Of a stretch of 64,000 nt of DNA, positions 55,950-63,268 are shown one piece after another. The DNA comes from Dongia deserti (lineage in GTDB: Bacteria > Pseudomonadota > Alphaproteobacteria > Dongiales > Dongiaceae). Each line of letters starts with the position of its first letter. Position 1 is the stretch's first letter. The position numbers were made by a program, and so were the translations under genes. The notes under the pieces are model-generated. The model worked only from the letters and a program-made list of their open reading frames with translations, was not told where the DNA came from and did not search any database. The stretch lies in contig NZ_QORW01000019.1 of NCBI RefSeq assembly GCF_003574735.1, forward strand, positions 53,525 through 117,524. The letters run 5' to 3'.

Positions 55950-57238
55950 GCGCTCAGTTGGAGGACATGATGAACCCGACATGCGGACAATACGACGCGA
56001 ACGCCCTGAACCGGGACTGTTTCTGCATCACGCTTGACAGAGAGGTTCTTCATGGCAGCTTGGAACGCGAGACTACCGGGCAGGACTTTGCCACGGGCTT
56101 TGTCGACGCCAGGCAGCATCTTTTCTCCAACACGCCTGTCTTCCTGCCTCGGTCGGCCGTTGAGGAGATGCATGAGATCGTCAAGGCGATCGAGGCGGCA
56201 TCGCGCTTGGAAGGCTATCGCAAGGCGGCACTCTTCTGGGCTCCTGAGATCGCGCAAAAAGACCATGGACCGGCTGGTGCCTTCATGGGCTACGACTTCC
56301 ATCTCGACGAGACCGGGGCGAAGCTGATCGAGATCAATACCAACGCGGGTGGCGCCTTCCTCAACGCGATGCTCGCACGCGCTCAAAAGGCCTGCTGCAC
56401 CGAGCTGGAGCAGTCGTTCCGTCAGGCACAAGTCGATGATTTCGAAGTCAACGTGATCGACATGTTCCGGCGGGAGTGGGTGCGGCAGCGTGAGGGCGGC
56501 TCCCCGCGTCGCATCGCGATCGTCGACGATCGACCTGCTGAGCAGTACCTGTATCCGGAATTTGTCCTCGCAAGGCAGATATTCCAGAAGCATGGTATCG
56601 AGGTGCTCATCGCGGACGCAGCCGATCTGAGATACGCGAACGGCAGGCTGACAGTGGATGAGGCCGAGATCGACCTTGTCTACAATCGGCTGGTCGATTT
56701 CGCGCTGGAGCAGCCCCACCATGCCGCACTCAAGAAAGCCTATCGAGACGGCGCGGTGGTGGTAACGCCCAACCCGCACAATCACGCTTTGCTGGCCGAC
56801 AAACGGAACCTGACTCTATTGTCCAAACCGGCCGCAATGACGGCCTTCGGGCTGCCGTCTGAACTGCGCTCTCGCTTGGCAGGCATTCCGCGGACGCGGA
56901 TGGTCACGCCGGAAAATGCCGAGCAGCTTTGGGAAGAGCGGAATGGGCTTTTCTTCAAGCCGACGTCCGGCCACGGAAGCAAGGCTGTCTATCGCGGCAA
57001 CAAGCTGACCAAGTCGGTCTGGCACGAAATTGCGCGTGGCGGATACGTGGCGCAAGCCTTCGCACCACCAGGCCAGCGCATGATCAATCTCGATGGCGCT
57101 CTCACCTCGCGTAAGATGGATGTGCGCCTCTACACCTATGATGGCCAGCTCCTGCTCGTCGCCGCACGCCTCTATCAAGGGCAAGCCACCAATTTCAGGA
57201 CGCCGGGAGGTGGCTTCGCATCTGTGTTGATCGTTTGA
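55946..57238 (+). CDS. Uncharacterised ATP-grasp protein coupled to the ArsP-like permease
   Basis: A 430-aa cytoplasmic protein I cannot name. An acidic metal-site-like motif LIEINTNAGG (E129, N131) lies in the N-terminal half. The lysine/glycine loop FFKPTSGHGSK (K338) and the end KMDVRLY... TNFRTPGGGFASVLIV (N416) lie in the C-terminal part. An E-x-N motif ahead of the lysine loop is the reverse of the usual order and recalls circularly permuted ATP-grasp ligases. Such enzymes form amide bonds from acyl phosphates. Its ATG overlaps the permease stop, so the two probably work together, e.g. making a conjugate for export. Function unknown. Confidence 0.75.
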   Translation: MSAQLEDMMNPTCGQYDANALNRDCFCITLDREVLHGSLERETTGQDFATGFVDARQHLFSNTPVFLPRSAVEEMHEIVKAIEAASRLEGYRKAALFWAPEIAQKDHGPAGAFMGYDFHLDETGAKLIEINTNAGGAFLNAMLARAQKACCTELEQSFRQAQVDDFEVNVIDMFRREWVRQREGGSPRRIAIVDDRPAEQYLYPEFVLARQIFQKHGIEVLIADAADLRYANGRLTVDEAEIDLVYNRLVDFALEQPHHAALKKAYRDGAVVVTPNPHNHALLADKRNLTLLSKPAAMTAFGLPSELRSRLAGIPRTRMVTPENAEQLWEERNGLFFKPTSGHGSKAVYRGNKLTKSVWHEIARGGYVAQAFAPPGQRMINLDGALTSRKMDVRLYTYDGQLLLVAARLYQGQATNFRTPGGGFASVLIV

Positions 57239-57255
57239 CCGGGCGCCCCAACGAG

Positions 57256-58185
57256 ATGAAAGACCTCAAGCGTATCGATCTCAACCTGCTCGTTGCCCTC
57301 GATGTCCTGCTCGAGGAACGGAGTGTCACGCGAGCCGCCGACCGCCTCGCGCTGACGCAGCCGACGGTGAGCGCCATGCTGGCGCGTCTGCGCGACCTGT
57401 TTGATGACCCACTGTTCGTCCGCGCGCAGCGAGGCCTGTTGCCGACACCGCGTTCAGAGGCCCTAGCGCCTTCACTGAAGGAGTGGCTGGTCGAAGCCCA
57501 CGGCTTGGTGGCAGGAGAATCCTTTAATCCCGCAACGGCAAGATTTACGGCTTCCATCTCCGCCAACGACTACATCCAGTCCGCGCTGCTCGTGCCCCTC
57601 GTTAGGCGACTGCGCCGCGAAGCGCCGAACGTGCGGCTCGCAGTGCGGAGCGCAGAGCTTTGTCATGGCACCATGCCATTCGAGAACGGCGCTATTGACC
57701 TCTGCATCGCCACGACGTCCGAGATTCCGTCTCGGGACCTGACATCGCGACCGCTCTACAACGAGCATTACACATGCATCGTCCGCAAGGGGCATCCCTT
57801 GGCAAGCGCGCGGATCACGCTGGATCAGTTCTGCCGGTTTCCCCATGTGGCGGTCTCGCCCACGGAAAGTCAGTTCACAGAGCCAGTGGATCAGGCGCTG
57901 GCGCAGTTCGGCCGCAAGCGACAGGTCGTGCTCTCGATTCCGGAATTCCTGATCCTTCCCGAAATACTCGCAACCGATGATCTCATCGCTGTGGTTCCCG
58001 AGCGGGTCGTGCGGGGGCGCATGAGCGGTCTGCGCACATTCGCGCCGCCTGTCGCCGTACCGGAATTCAGCGTAGTCGCGCTCTGGCACCAGCGCGTGCA
58101 CACGGATCCTGCCCATCGCTGGCTGAGAGGGCTCGTTGCGGAAACAGCCCGTGAATTCGAGCAGCCGGAACGGCGCTGCGCTTGA
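57256..58185 (+). CDS. LysR-family transcriptional regulator
   Basis: A 309-aa activator. The helix-turn-helix occupies about residues 8-65 (SVTRAADRLALTQPTVSAMLARLRDLF) and the effector-binding domain about 90-300. The start LKRIDLNLLVALDVLLEE is NodD/SyrM-branch-like. ATG 57256 is 18 bp after the ATP-grasp stop. It precedes the sulfite dehydrogenase pair by 130 bp on the same strand and probably controls either them or the upstream operon. The inducer is unknown. Confidence 0.9.
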   Translation: MKDLKRIDLNLLVALDVLLEERSVTRAADRLALTQPTVSAMLARLRDLFDDPLFVRAQRGLLPTPRSEALAPSLKEWLVEAHGLVAGESFNPATARFTASISANDYIQSALLVPLVRRLRREAPNVRLAVRSAELCHGTMPFENGAIDLCIATTSEIPSRDLTSRPLYNEHYTCIVRKGHPLASARITLDQFCRFPHVAVSPTESQFTEPVDQALAQFGRKRQVVLSIPEFLILPEILATDDLIAVVPERVVRGRMSGLRTFAPPVAVPEFSVVALWHQRVHTDPAHRWLRGLVAETAREFEQPERRCA

Positions 58186-58316
58186 GCACATGAGGCATGT
58201 TTCGCCGCTCATATAGAGCCCTTCGATAACAGAGCGAAAAAATCCCGATTGGGCCGGTGTCCTCACGCGGCACTATCGTCTATGGCGGGAGCGACGCCAG
58301 CGATGAGGTGCATGAC

Positions 58317-59621
58317 GTGATACGTGAGGAGAACTTTCTGGTCGAAGCCCATGGCAAGGAGCCGCGACTGGTCGGGCGCCGCGCGGTGCTGCGCACGGCA
58401 CTCGGAGCCGGAGGCGTGGCGGCTTTTGCCGCGCGTGGAGATGCGTGGGCTGAGGCGGGGCCCAACACTGTTATTGGACTCCAGGACTGGATGACCACGC
58501 CCGGCCGCGGCACCGGCAGCGCTCCCTACGGCCTGCCGTCGCACTTCGAGTCCGCGGTCGTGCGCAGCCTGACCGAGCACACACCGACAGATTTGTCGGC
58601 CTGGAGCTTCACCCCTCTGGATCGGCTGACGGGAATCATCACGCCGAACGGGCTGGTTTACGAGCGCCATCACGCTGGAATCCCGGATATCGATCCGAAG
58701 AAGCACCGATTGGCCATTCATGGTCTGGTCGAACGCCCGTTGGTGCTGACCATGGACGACCTTTTGCGCCTGCCAGCCGTTTCGCGGATCTATTTCCTCG
58801 AATGCGCGGGCAACGGATACACGGAAGTGGTGCAGATGCCCCGCTCGAGGACTGCGCAGTTCAGCCATGGGCTGCTGAGCTGCTGCGAATGGACCGGGAT
58901 TCCACTCGGTACCATTCTCGATGAGGCCGGGGTAAGGCCGGAGGCGAGATGGATACTCGCCGAGGGCGCGGACGCTGCGGCGATGGCGCGCAGCATTCCG
59001 ATCGAGAAGGCGCTGGACGACACGCTGGTCGTATACGCGCAGAACGGCGAGATGCTCCGGCCCGAGCAGGGCTATCCGATCCGCCTGCTCGTGCCGGGAT
59101 GGGAAGGAAACCTCAGCATCAAGTGGCTGAGGCGCCTGGAGCTCGGCGCGCAGCCCTGGCACACCCGTGATGAGACATCGAAATACACCGATCTGATGCC
59201 CGATGGCACCGTTCGCCAGTTCACCTTCGTCATGGAAGCCAAGTCGGTCATCACGCGACCGTCGGGTGGGCATCATCTGAGGGCCCATGGTTTCCACGAG
59301 ATCTCGGGGCTTGCCTGGTCAGGTCGCGGCCGGGTCACCGCGGTCGATGTGTCGACAGACGGGGGCCGCACTTGGCATCGGGCTCGCCTCGATGAACCCG
59401 TCTTGTCGAAGGCACTGACCCGCTTTCGATCTCCGTGGCGCTGGGATGGGGCCGCGGCGCTGCTCCAGAGTAGGGCGATCGACGAGACCGGTTACGTGCA
59501 GCCTACCCGCGAACAGCTCATCGCGGTGCGCGGGACCAACTCCGAGGACCACTTCAACGCCATTCACACCTGGCGTGTCTCTGAAAATGGTGAGGTGAGC
59601 AATGCGCTCATTCAGGCGTAG
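58317..59621 (+). CDS. soxC: SoxC-like molybdopterin sulfite dehydrogenase subunit
   Basis: A 434-aa periplasmic molybdenum enzyme. A Tat signal (VGRRAVLRTALGAGGVAAFAARG) is followed by the sulfite-oxidase fold: the Mo-ligating C163 in YFLECAGNGYTE and the dimerisation domain with AVDVSTDGGRTWHRARLDEP near residues 345-364. GTG 58317 is taken as the start; the frame is open to 58257. It overlaps the cytochrome gene by 20 bp, as soxC-soxD pairs do. No soxXYZAB genes are in the window, so it may act as a stand-alone sulfite-oxidising pair. Confidence 0.87.
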   Translation: MIREENFLVEAHGKEPRLVGRRAVLRTALGAGGVAAFAARGDAWAEAGPNTVIGLQDWMTTPGRGTGSAPYGLPSHFESAVVRSLTEHTPTDLSAWSFTPLDRLTGIITPNGLVYERHHAGIPDIDPKKHRLAIHGLVERPLVLTMDDLLRLPAVSRIYFLECAGNGYTEVVQMPRSRTAQFSHGLLSCCEWTGIPLGTILDEAGVRPEARWILAEGADAAAMARSIPIEKALDDTLVVYAQNGEMLRPEQGYPIRLLVPGWEGNLSIKWLRRLELGAQPWHTRDETSKYTDLMPDGTVRQFTFVMEAKSVITRPSGGHHLRAHGFHEISGLAWSGRGRVTAVDVSTDGGRTWHRARLDEPVLSKALTRFRSPWRWDGAAALLQSRAIDETGYVQPTREQLIAVRGTNSEDHFNAIHTWRVSENGEVSNALIQA

Positions 59622-60186
59622 GCCGCTCACCGCGGGAGCAGCTGTCATCGCGATCTCCGTTGCTGCTGGCCAAAGCGCAATGCCTCAGGACGACAAGGGC
59701 TTTGGCATCGGCCAGCGGGTGAGCGAGGCCGAGCTGCAGCTCTGGAACATCGATGTGGGAATCGACGGTGCCGGGCTCCCCCCGGGCGAAGGGTCGGTTC
59801 AGGCGGGCAAAGCGATCTACGAAACGAAATGCGTCGCCTGTCACGGCGCCGAAGGACTAGGACAACCGATGGATCGCCTCGCTGGCGGACAGGGCACCTT
59901 GAAGTCCGCGAAACCTGTGAAGACCATCGGAAGCTATTGGCCCTACGCAACGACCGTGTTCGATTACGTTCGCCGCGCGATGCCGCTGGACAGGCCGCAA
60001 TCCCTCTCGCCGGACGAGGTCTACGCGCTCACGGCGTACCTCCTGCATCTAAACGGCATCGTCGAGTCAAACGCGATCATGAACGCTCAGACATTGCCCA
60101 TGGTGCGCATGCCGAACCGAGCGGCATTCCGTTCTGATCCGAGACCGGACGCAGCCAACTCGGCGTGCCAGACTGACTGCCGATAG
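59602..60186 (+). CDS. soxD: SoxD-like c-type cytochrome
   Basis: A 194-aa periplasmic monoheme cytochrome. The signal peptide starts RSFRRRPLTAGAAVIAISVAAG. The SoxD-type sequence GIGQRVSEAELQLWNIDVGIDGAGLPPGEG precedes the heme site CVACHGAEGLG at about residue 74, and a Met ligand is available in RRAMPLDRP. Long SoxD proteins have two heme domains; this is a one-heme version. It accepts electrons from the SoxC-like enzyme encoded immediately upstream and passes them to the respiratory chain. Confidence 0.87.
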   Translation: MRSFRRRPLTAGAAVIAISVAAGQSAMPQDDKGFGIGQRVSEAELQLWNIDVGIDGAGLPPGEGSVQAGKAIYETKCVACHGAEGLGQPMDRLAGGQGTLKSAKPVKTIGSYWPYATTVFDYVRRAMPLDRPQSLSPDEVYALTAYLLHLNGIVESNAIMNAQTLPMVRMPNRAAFRSDPRPDAANSACQTDCR

Positions 60187-60281
60187 GGGACACGGCAGTT
60201 GGTCGGACAGCGCCGACGGGTAGCGGAATCCAGTCGATCTCGGCCTTCATGGTGCTGGAGATCGCGCCATGATTGCGATCC

Positions 60282-61343
60282 TTAGCCGGCTTTCTGCTCG
60301 ACAGGACGCTGGCGCACCGCGGACCCGGATTCGTACCAGCCGCGCGTGCGATTGACGATGCGAACGACCGATAGCATCACTGGGACCTCGATCAGGACGC
60401 CCACGACGGTCGCCAGCGCGGCGCCGGACGAGAAGCCGAACAGGCTGATTGCCGCCGCCACGGCCAGCTCGAAGAAATTGCTTGCCCCGATCAGCGCGGA
60501 CGGCGCGGCGACGCAATGTGCTTCGCCCGTCCAGCGATTCAAGAGGTAGGCGAAGCCGCTATTGAAATAGACCTGGATCAGGATCGGCACGGCCAACAGA
60601 GCGATCACCAGCGGCTGCTGGATGATTTGCTCGCCCTGGAAGCCGAACAGCAGGACCAGCGTCGTCAGCAGCGCCACCAGCGACAATGGTTGCAACGTCC
60701 CCAACAGGCGCCGAAGGCCCGCGGGCCCGGCACTGGCGAGGACGGACCGCCGCATGACCTGCGCGATGCAGACCGGCACCACGATATAGAGCACGACCGA
60801 CAGCAGCAGCGTCTCCCACGGCACCGTGATGGCCGACAGCCCAAGCAGGAGCCCCACAATGGGCGCGAAGGCGAACACCATGATCACGTCGTTGAGTGCG
60901 ACCTGGCTCAGGGTGAAATGCGGTTCACCATCGCTGAGGTTGCTCCACACGAAAACCATGGCCGTGCAAGGTGCGGCCGCTAGCAGGATCAAGCCCGCGA
61001 TGTAGGAATTGATCTGGTCTTCAGGGAGCAGCGGGCGAAACAGCCAGGATATGAAGATCCAGCCCAGCGCAGCCATGGAGAACGGCTTCACCGCCCAGTT
61101 GATGAAGAGAGTCACACCGATGCCGCGCCAGTGTTGGCCGACCTCGCGAATTGCCGCGAAATCGATCTTCACTAACATTGGGATGATCATCAGCCAAATG
61201 AGGGCCGCGACCGGCAGGTTGACCTGCGCGATCTCCAGCCCCCCGATCGCCTGGAAGAGAGCAGGAAATAGGTGGCCCAAGGCAATGCCAAGGACGATGC
61301 AAAGCGCGACCCAGAGGGTCAGATAACGTTCGAACGCCGACAT
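60282..61343 (-). CDS. ACR3-type arsenite efflux transporter
   Basis: A 353-aa inner-membrane protein with ten predicted helices of the ACR3 family. The functionally essential Cys of this family corresponds to C126 in LAAAPCTAMVFVWS. GWIFISWLFRPLLPE and the family's C-terminal FGFSSGAALATVVGVLIEVPVML are complete. It exports arsenite (and perhaps antimonite) using the proton motive force. It is 3 bp downstream of arsC and forms the arsR-arsC-acr3 operon on the minus strand. Confidence 0.93.
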   Translation of the reverse strand: MSAFERYLTLWVALCIVLGIALGHLFPALFQAIGGLEIAQVNLPVAALIWLMIIPMLVKIDFAAIREVGQHWRGIGVTLFINWAVKPFSMAALGWIFISWLFRPLLPEDQINSYIAGLILLAAAPCTAMVFVWSNLSDGEPHFTLSQVALNDVIMVFAFAPIVGLLLGLSAITVPWETLLLSVVLYIVVPVCIAQVMRRSVLASAGPAGLRRLLGTLQPLSLVALLTTLVLLFGFQGEQIIQQPLVIALLAVPILIQVYFNSGFAYLLNRWTGEAHCVAAPSALIGASNFFELAVAAAISLFGFSSGAALATVVGVLIEVPVMLSVVRIVNRTRGWYESGSAVRQRPVEQKAG

Positions 61344-61346
61344 GGC

Positions 61347-61856
61347 CTAAGCCGACTTGGGCAGGGAGCGGCCGATCTCGTCCAGCTGCTTCTGCAGGCT
61401 GAGGCGGTCCAGCGACCGCATCGGCAGGCTGGTAAAGATGCTGATGCGGTTGAGAAGCATGCGGTAGGCATCGGCAAAGGCGAAGTGCTTCTCGGCCTCG
61501 GTGCCCTCTGCCGCTGCGGGATCGGGCACGCCCCAGTGCGCGGTCATGGGCTGGCCGGGCCAGATCGGACAGACCTCGTTGGCGGCGTTGTCGCAGACGG
61601 TGAACACGAAATCCAGATGCGGCGCATCAGGTCCGGCGAACTCGTCCCAGCTCTTGGAGCGCAATCCTGCCGTCGGATGGTTCAGCTTCTTCAGCAGCTC
61701 GATTGCGAAGGGATGGACCTGACCCTTGGGATGGCTGCCGGCACTGAAGGCGCGGAACCGGCCCTTGCCTTCGCGATTGAGAATGCATTCGGCAATAATG
61801 CTGCGCGCCGAATTGCCCGTGCAAAGGAACAGCACGTTGTAGACGTGATCGGTCAT
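61347..61856 (-). CDS. arsC: Arsenate reductase ArsC (LMW phosphatase type)
   Basis: A 169-aa cytoplasmic enzyme reducing arsenate to arsenite. The P-loop CTGNSARS has its Cys at residue 12 (C-x5-R). The acidic catalytic region is HWGVPDPAAAEG near residues 105-116. It is longer than the classical 130-aa form because of a C-terminal helical stretch, as in many proteobacterial copies. It hands arsenite to the adjacent Acr3 pump. The separation from arsR is 27 bp. Confidence 0.9.
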   Translation of the reverse strand: MTDHVYNVLFLCTGNSARSIIAECILNREGKGRFRAFSAGSHPKGQVHPFAIELLKKLNHPTAGLRSKSWDEFAGPDAPHLDFVFTVCDNAANEVCPIWPGQPMTAHWGVPDPAAAEGTEAEKHFAFADAYRMLLNRISIFTSLPMRSLDRLSLQKQLDEIGRSLPKSA

Positions 61857-61883
61857 CGGTTGCCTCCCGGGGCAAACAAGGTT

Positions 61884-62222
61884 TCACGAGCAGCGACTGG
61901 GCAGCACTGCCTTGAGCAATTGATCGCAGCGCTCCGCCTGGCCGCGGCAGCAATCCTTGACCAGGAACTCGACCAGCGCTCGAGCGCCTTCCAGATCCGC
62001 GCTATAGAGGATGGTCCGACTTTGCCGCTCGGACTTGACCAGCCCCGCCCGCTGCAGAATCGCGAGGTGGCTGGAGAGGGTGCTGGGCGGCACATCCAGG
62101 TCATGGGCCAGGTCACCGGCGGGAATAGAATCCGGCGCCAGACGAACCAATTGGCGGAACACCTCCAAGCGCGTTTCCTGGGACAGGGCGCCGAAGGCAG
62201 AGAGAGCTTGCTTTGACTTCAT
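61884..62222 (-). CDS. arsR: ArsR-family transcriptional regulator 2
   Basis: A 112-aa winged-helix repressor with ALSQETRLEVFRQLVR and the DNA-reading helix DVPPSTLSSHLAILQRAGL. The C-terminal cysteines DCCRGQAERC (about 91-100) match the As(III)-site type seen in alphaproteobacterial Acr3-linked ArsR proteins. ATG 62222 follows a probable promoter. The frame is open further upstream, but the extension has no conserved features. It controls arsC and acr3 and perhaps the divergent nitroreductase. Confidence 0.9.
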   Translation of the reverse strand: MKSKQALSAFGALSQETRLEVFRQLVRLAPDSIPAGDLAHDLDVPPSTLSSHLAILQRAGLVKSERQSRTILYSADLEGARALVEFLVKDCCRGQAERCDQLLKAVLPSRCS

Positions 62223-62280
62223 ATTTCGAGAATTATCGATTGCAACAAAACCGTCAAGCCCTGCAACTGTGAAAGTTGCG
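62223..62280 (-). promoter_or_regulatory. Divergent arsR2 promoter/operator region
   Basis: On the minus strand TTGACG (about 62251-62256) is followed 15-16 bases later by ATAATT/TAATTC, close to the arsR start. TCGA-N6-TCGA (62226-62239) overlaps that -10 region, and GCAACT-N5-AGTTGC (62263-62279) lies behind the -35 box. Either inverted repeat may be the ArsR operator; which one is not decided by inspection. Confidence 0.5.
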
Positions 62281-62321
62281 TGACGGTGATAGGATGGCGA
62301 TTGCGCGCTGGGAGGGCGCCC

Positions 62322-62949
62322 ATGGTTCCAGATGATCAGAAGCAGGCCGCGCTGTCCGCGGAAGGCGCGTCCGCAAGTCGCCACGATGTCTCGTGGCTGC
62401 AGCGGCGGCGATCCGTCGCGGTCAAGCGACTAGGCCCGCCAGCACCAACGGAGAATGAAGTCCGCGAGATGCTGAGCGCAGCTTTGTCGGCGCCGGACCA
62501 TGGCGCGCTGCGCCCGTGGCGCCTCGTGCTATGCACACCTGAGTCTCGAGGACGGCTGGCTGACGTGTTTGTAGCCGCGAAGCTGGCGCGCTATCCAGAT
62601 GCGACTGCGATCGAACTCGAGCGTGAGCGCGAAAAGGCCGTGCGTCCGCCGGTGTTGCTGGCGTTGATCGCCGCGCCGAAACCGCGGATCGAGAAGATCC
62701 CCGAGATCGAACAGATCGCGAGCGCGGGCGCTGCGATGCAATCGATTCTTCTGGCTGCTTATGGACTTGGATACGGCGATCATGCTGAGTGGCAGCCGTT
62801 GCGCCGCCGAGAATGTTCGAGCCGTCCTTGGCGTCGGGCCTGGGGAGGCGCTGCTCGGTTTCATCAGCATCGGCACGATCGTCGACACGCCAAGACTGGC
62901 ATCCCGGCCGAGCCTGTCGGATGTGCTTAGCGTGTTCGATGGGTCGTGA
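62322..62949 (+). pseudogene. Nitroreductase-family gene, frameshifted
   Basis: The first frame (from ATG 62322, GGGAGG site) encodes a YdjA-like nitroreductase N-terminus (LQRRRSVAVKRLGPPAPTENEV; APDHGALRPWRLVL) up to LLAAYGLGYG near 62778. The family sequence continues in the next frame as AIMLSGSRCAAENVRAVLGV... GFISIGT and ends at the stop 62947-62949. Joining the frames at about 62775-62785 gives a protein of normal length (about 205 aa). The break is a small indel, real or sequencing. These proteins bind FMN and reduce nitro compounds or quinones; its place divergent from arsR suggests co-regulation. Confidence 0.7.
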
Positions 62950-62952
62950 GCC

Positions 62953-63117
62953 ATGAGTCAGCTGGCGAGACGGATCATCCTGAAGACTGCGCTGGCGACG
63001 CCATTTCTCGTGTCGACGCGCCCATTCGCTGCACCACCCTTTCGCTTCGGCCAGGTCTACCTGGAGAAAGCGCTGCGCGCGCCGGTGGCGGACCGACTGT
63101 CCGAATTCATCGACTGA
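62953..63117 (+). CDS. Short exported protein, 54 aa
   Basis: A 54-aa ORF begins 3 bp after the nitroreductase stop. It reads MSQLARRIILKTALATPFL and continues to an AAPP-type cleavage region near residue 28, which looks like a twin-arginine or Sec signal peptide. About 26 residues of mature sequence follow before a clean TGA. It may be a small periplasmic protein or the surviving 5' end of a longer, truncated gene. No family is recognised. Confidence 0.4.
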   Translation: MSQLARRIILKTALATPFLVSTRPFAAPPFRFGQVYLEKALRAPVADRLSEFID

Positions 63118-63232
63118 ATGAGAACGTGGGCTAGGCGATCTCTGTTCGAGGTGCGTTCTCCACGTTTGAAGGTCGGCGCCAAGCCACGGCTGGTCGTCCA
63201 ATTGCTATCGACGCCATCGCCGGACAGTAAAA

Positions 63233-63251
63233 CCGAGTGTATTCCACTCGG
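63233..63251 (+). promoter_or_regulatory. Perfect inverted repeat before the last gene
   Basis: CCGAGTG-TATTC-CACTCGG is a perfect 7-bp dyad ending 17 bp before the oxidoreductase start. With no U-run it is more likely an operator or a leader hairpin near the ribosome site (AAGGA, 63256-63260) than a terminator. Confidence 0.4.
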
Positions 63252-63268
63252 CGCAAGGACCTTGTTTC

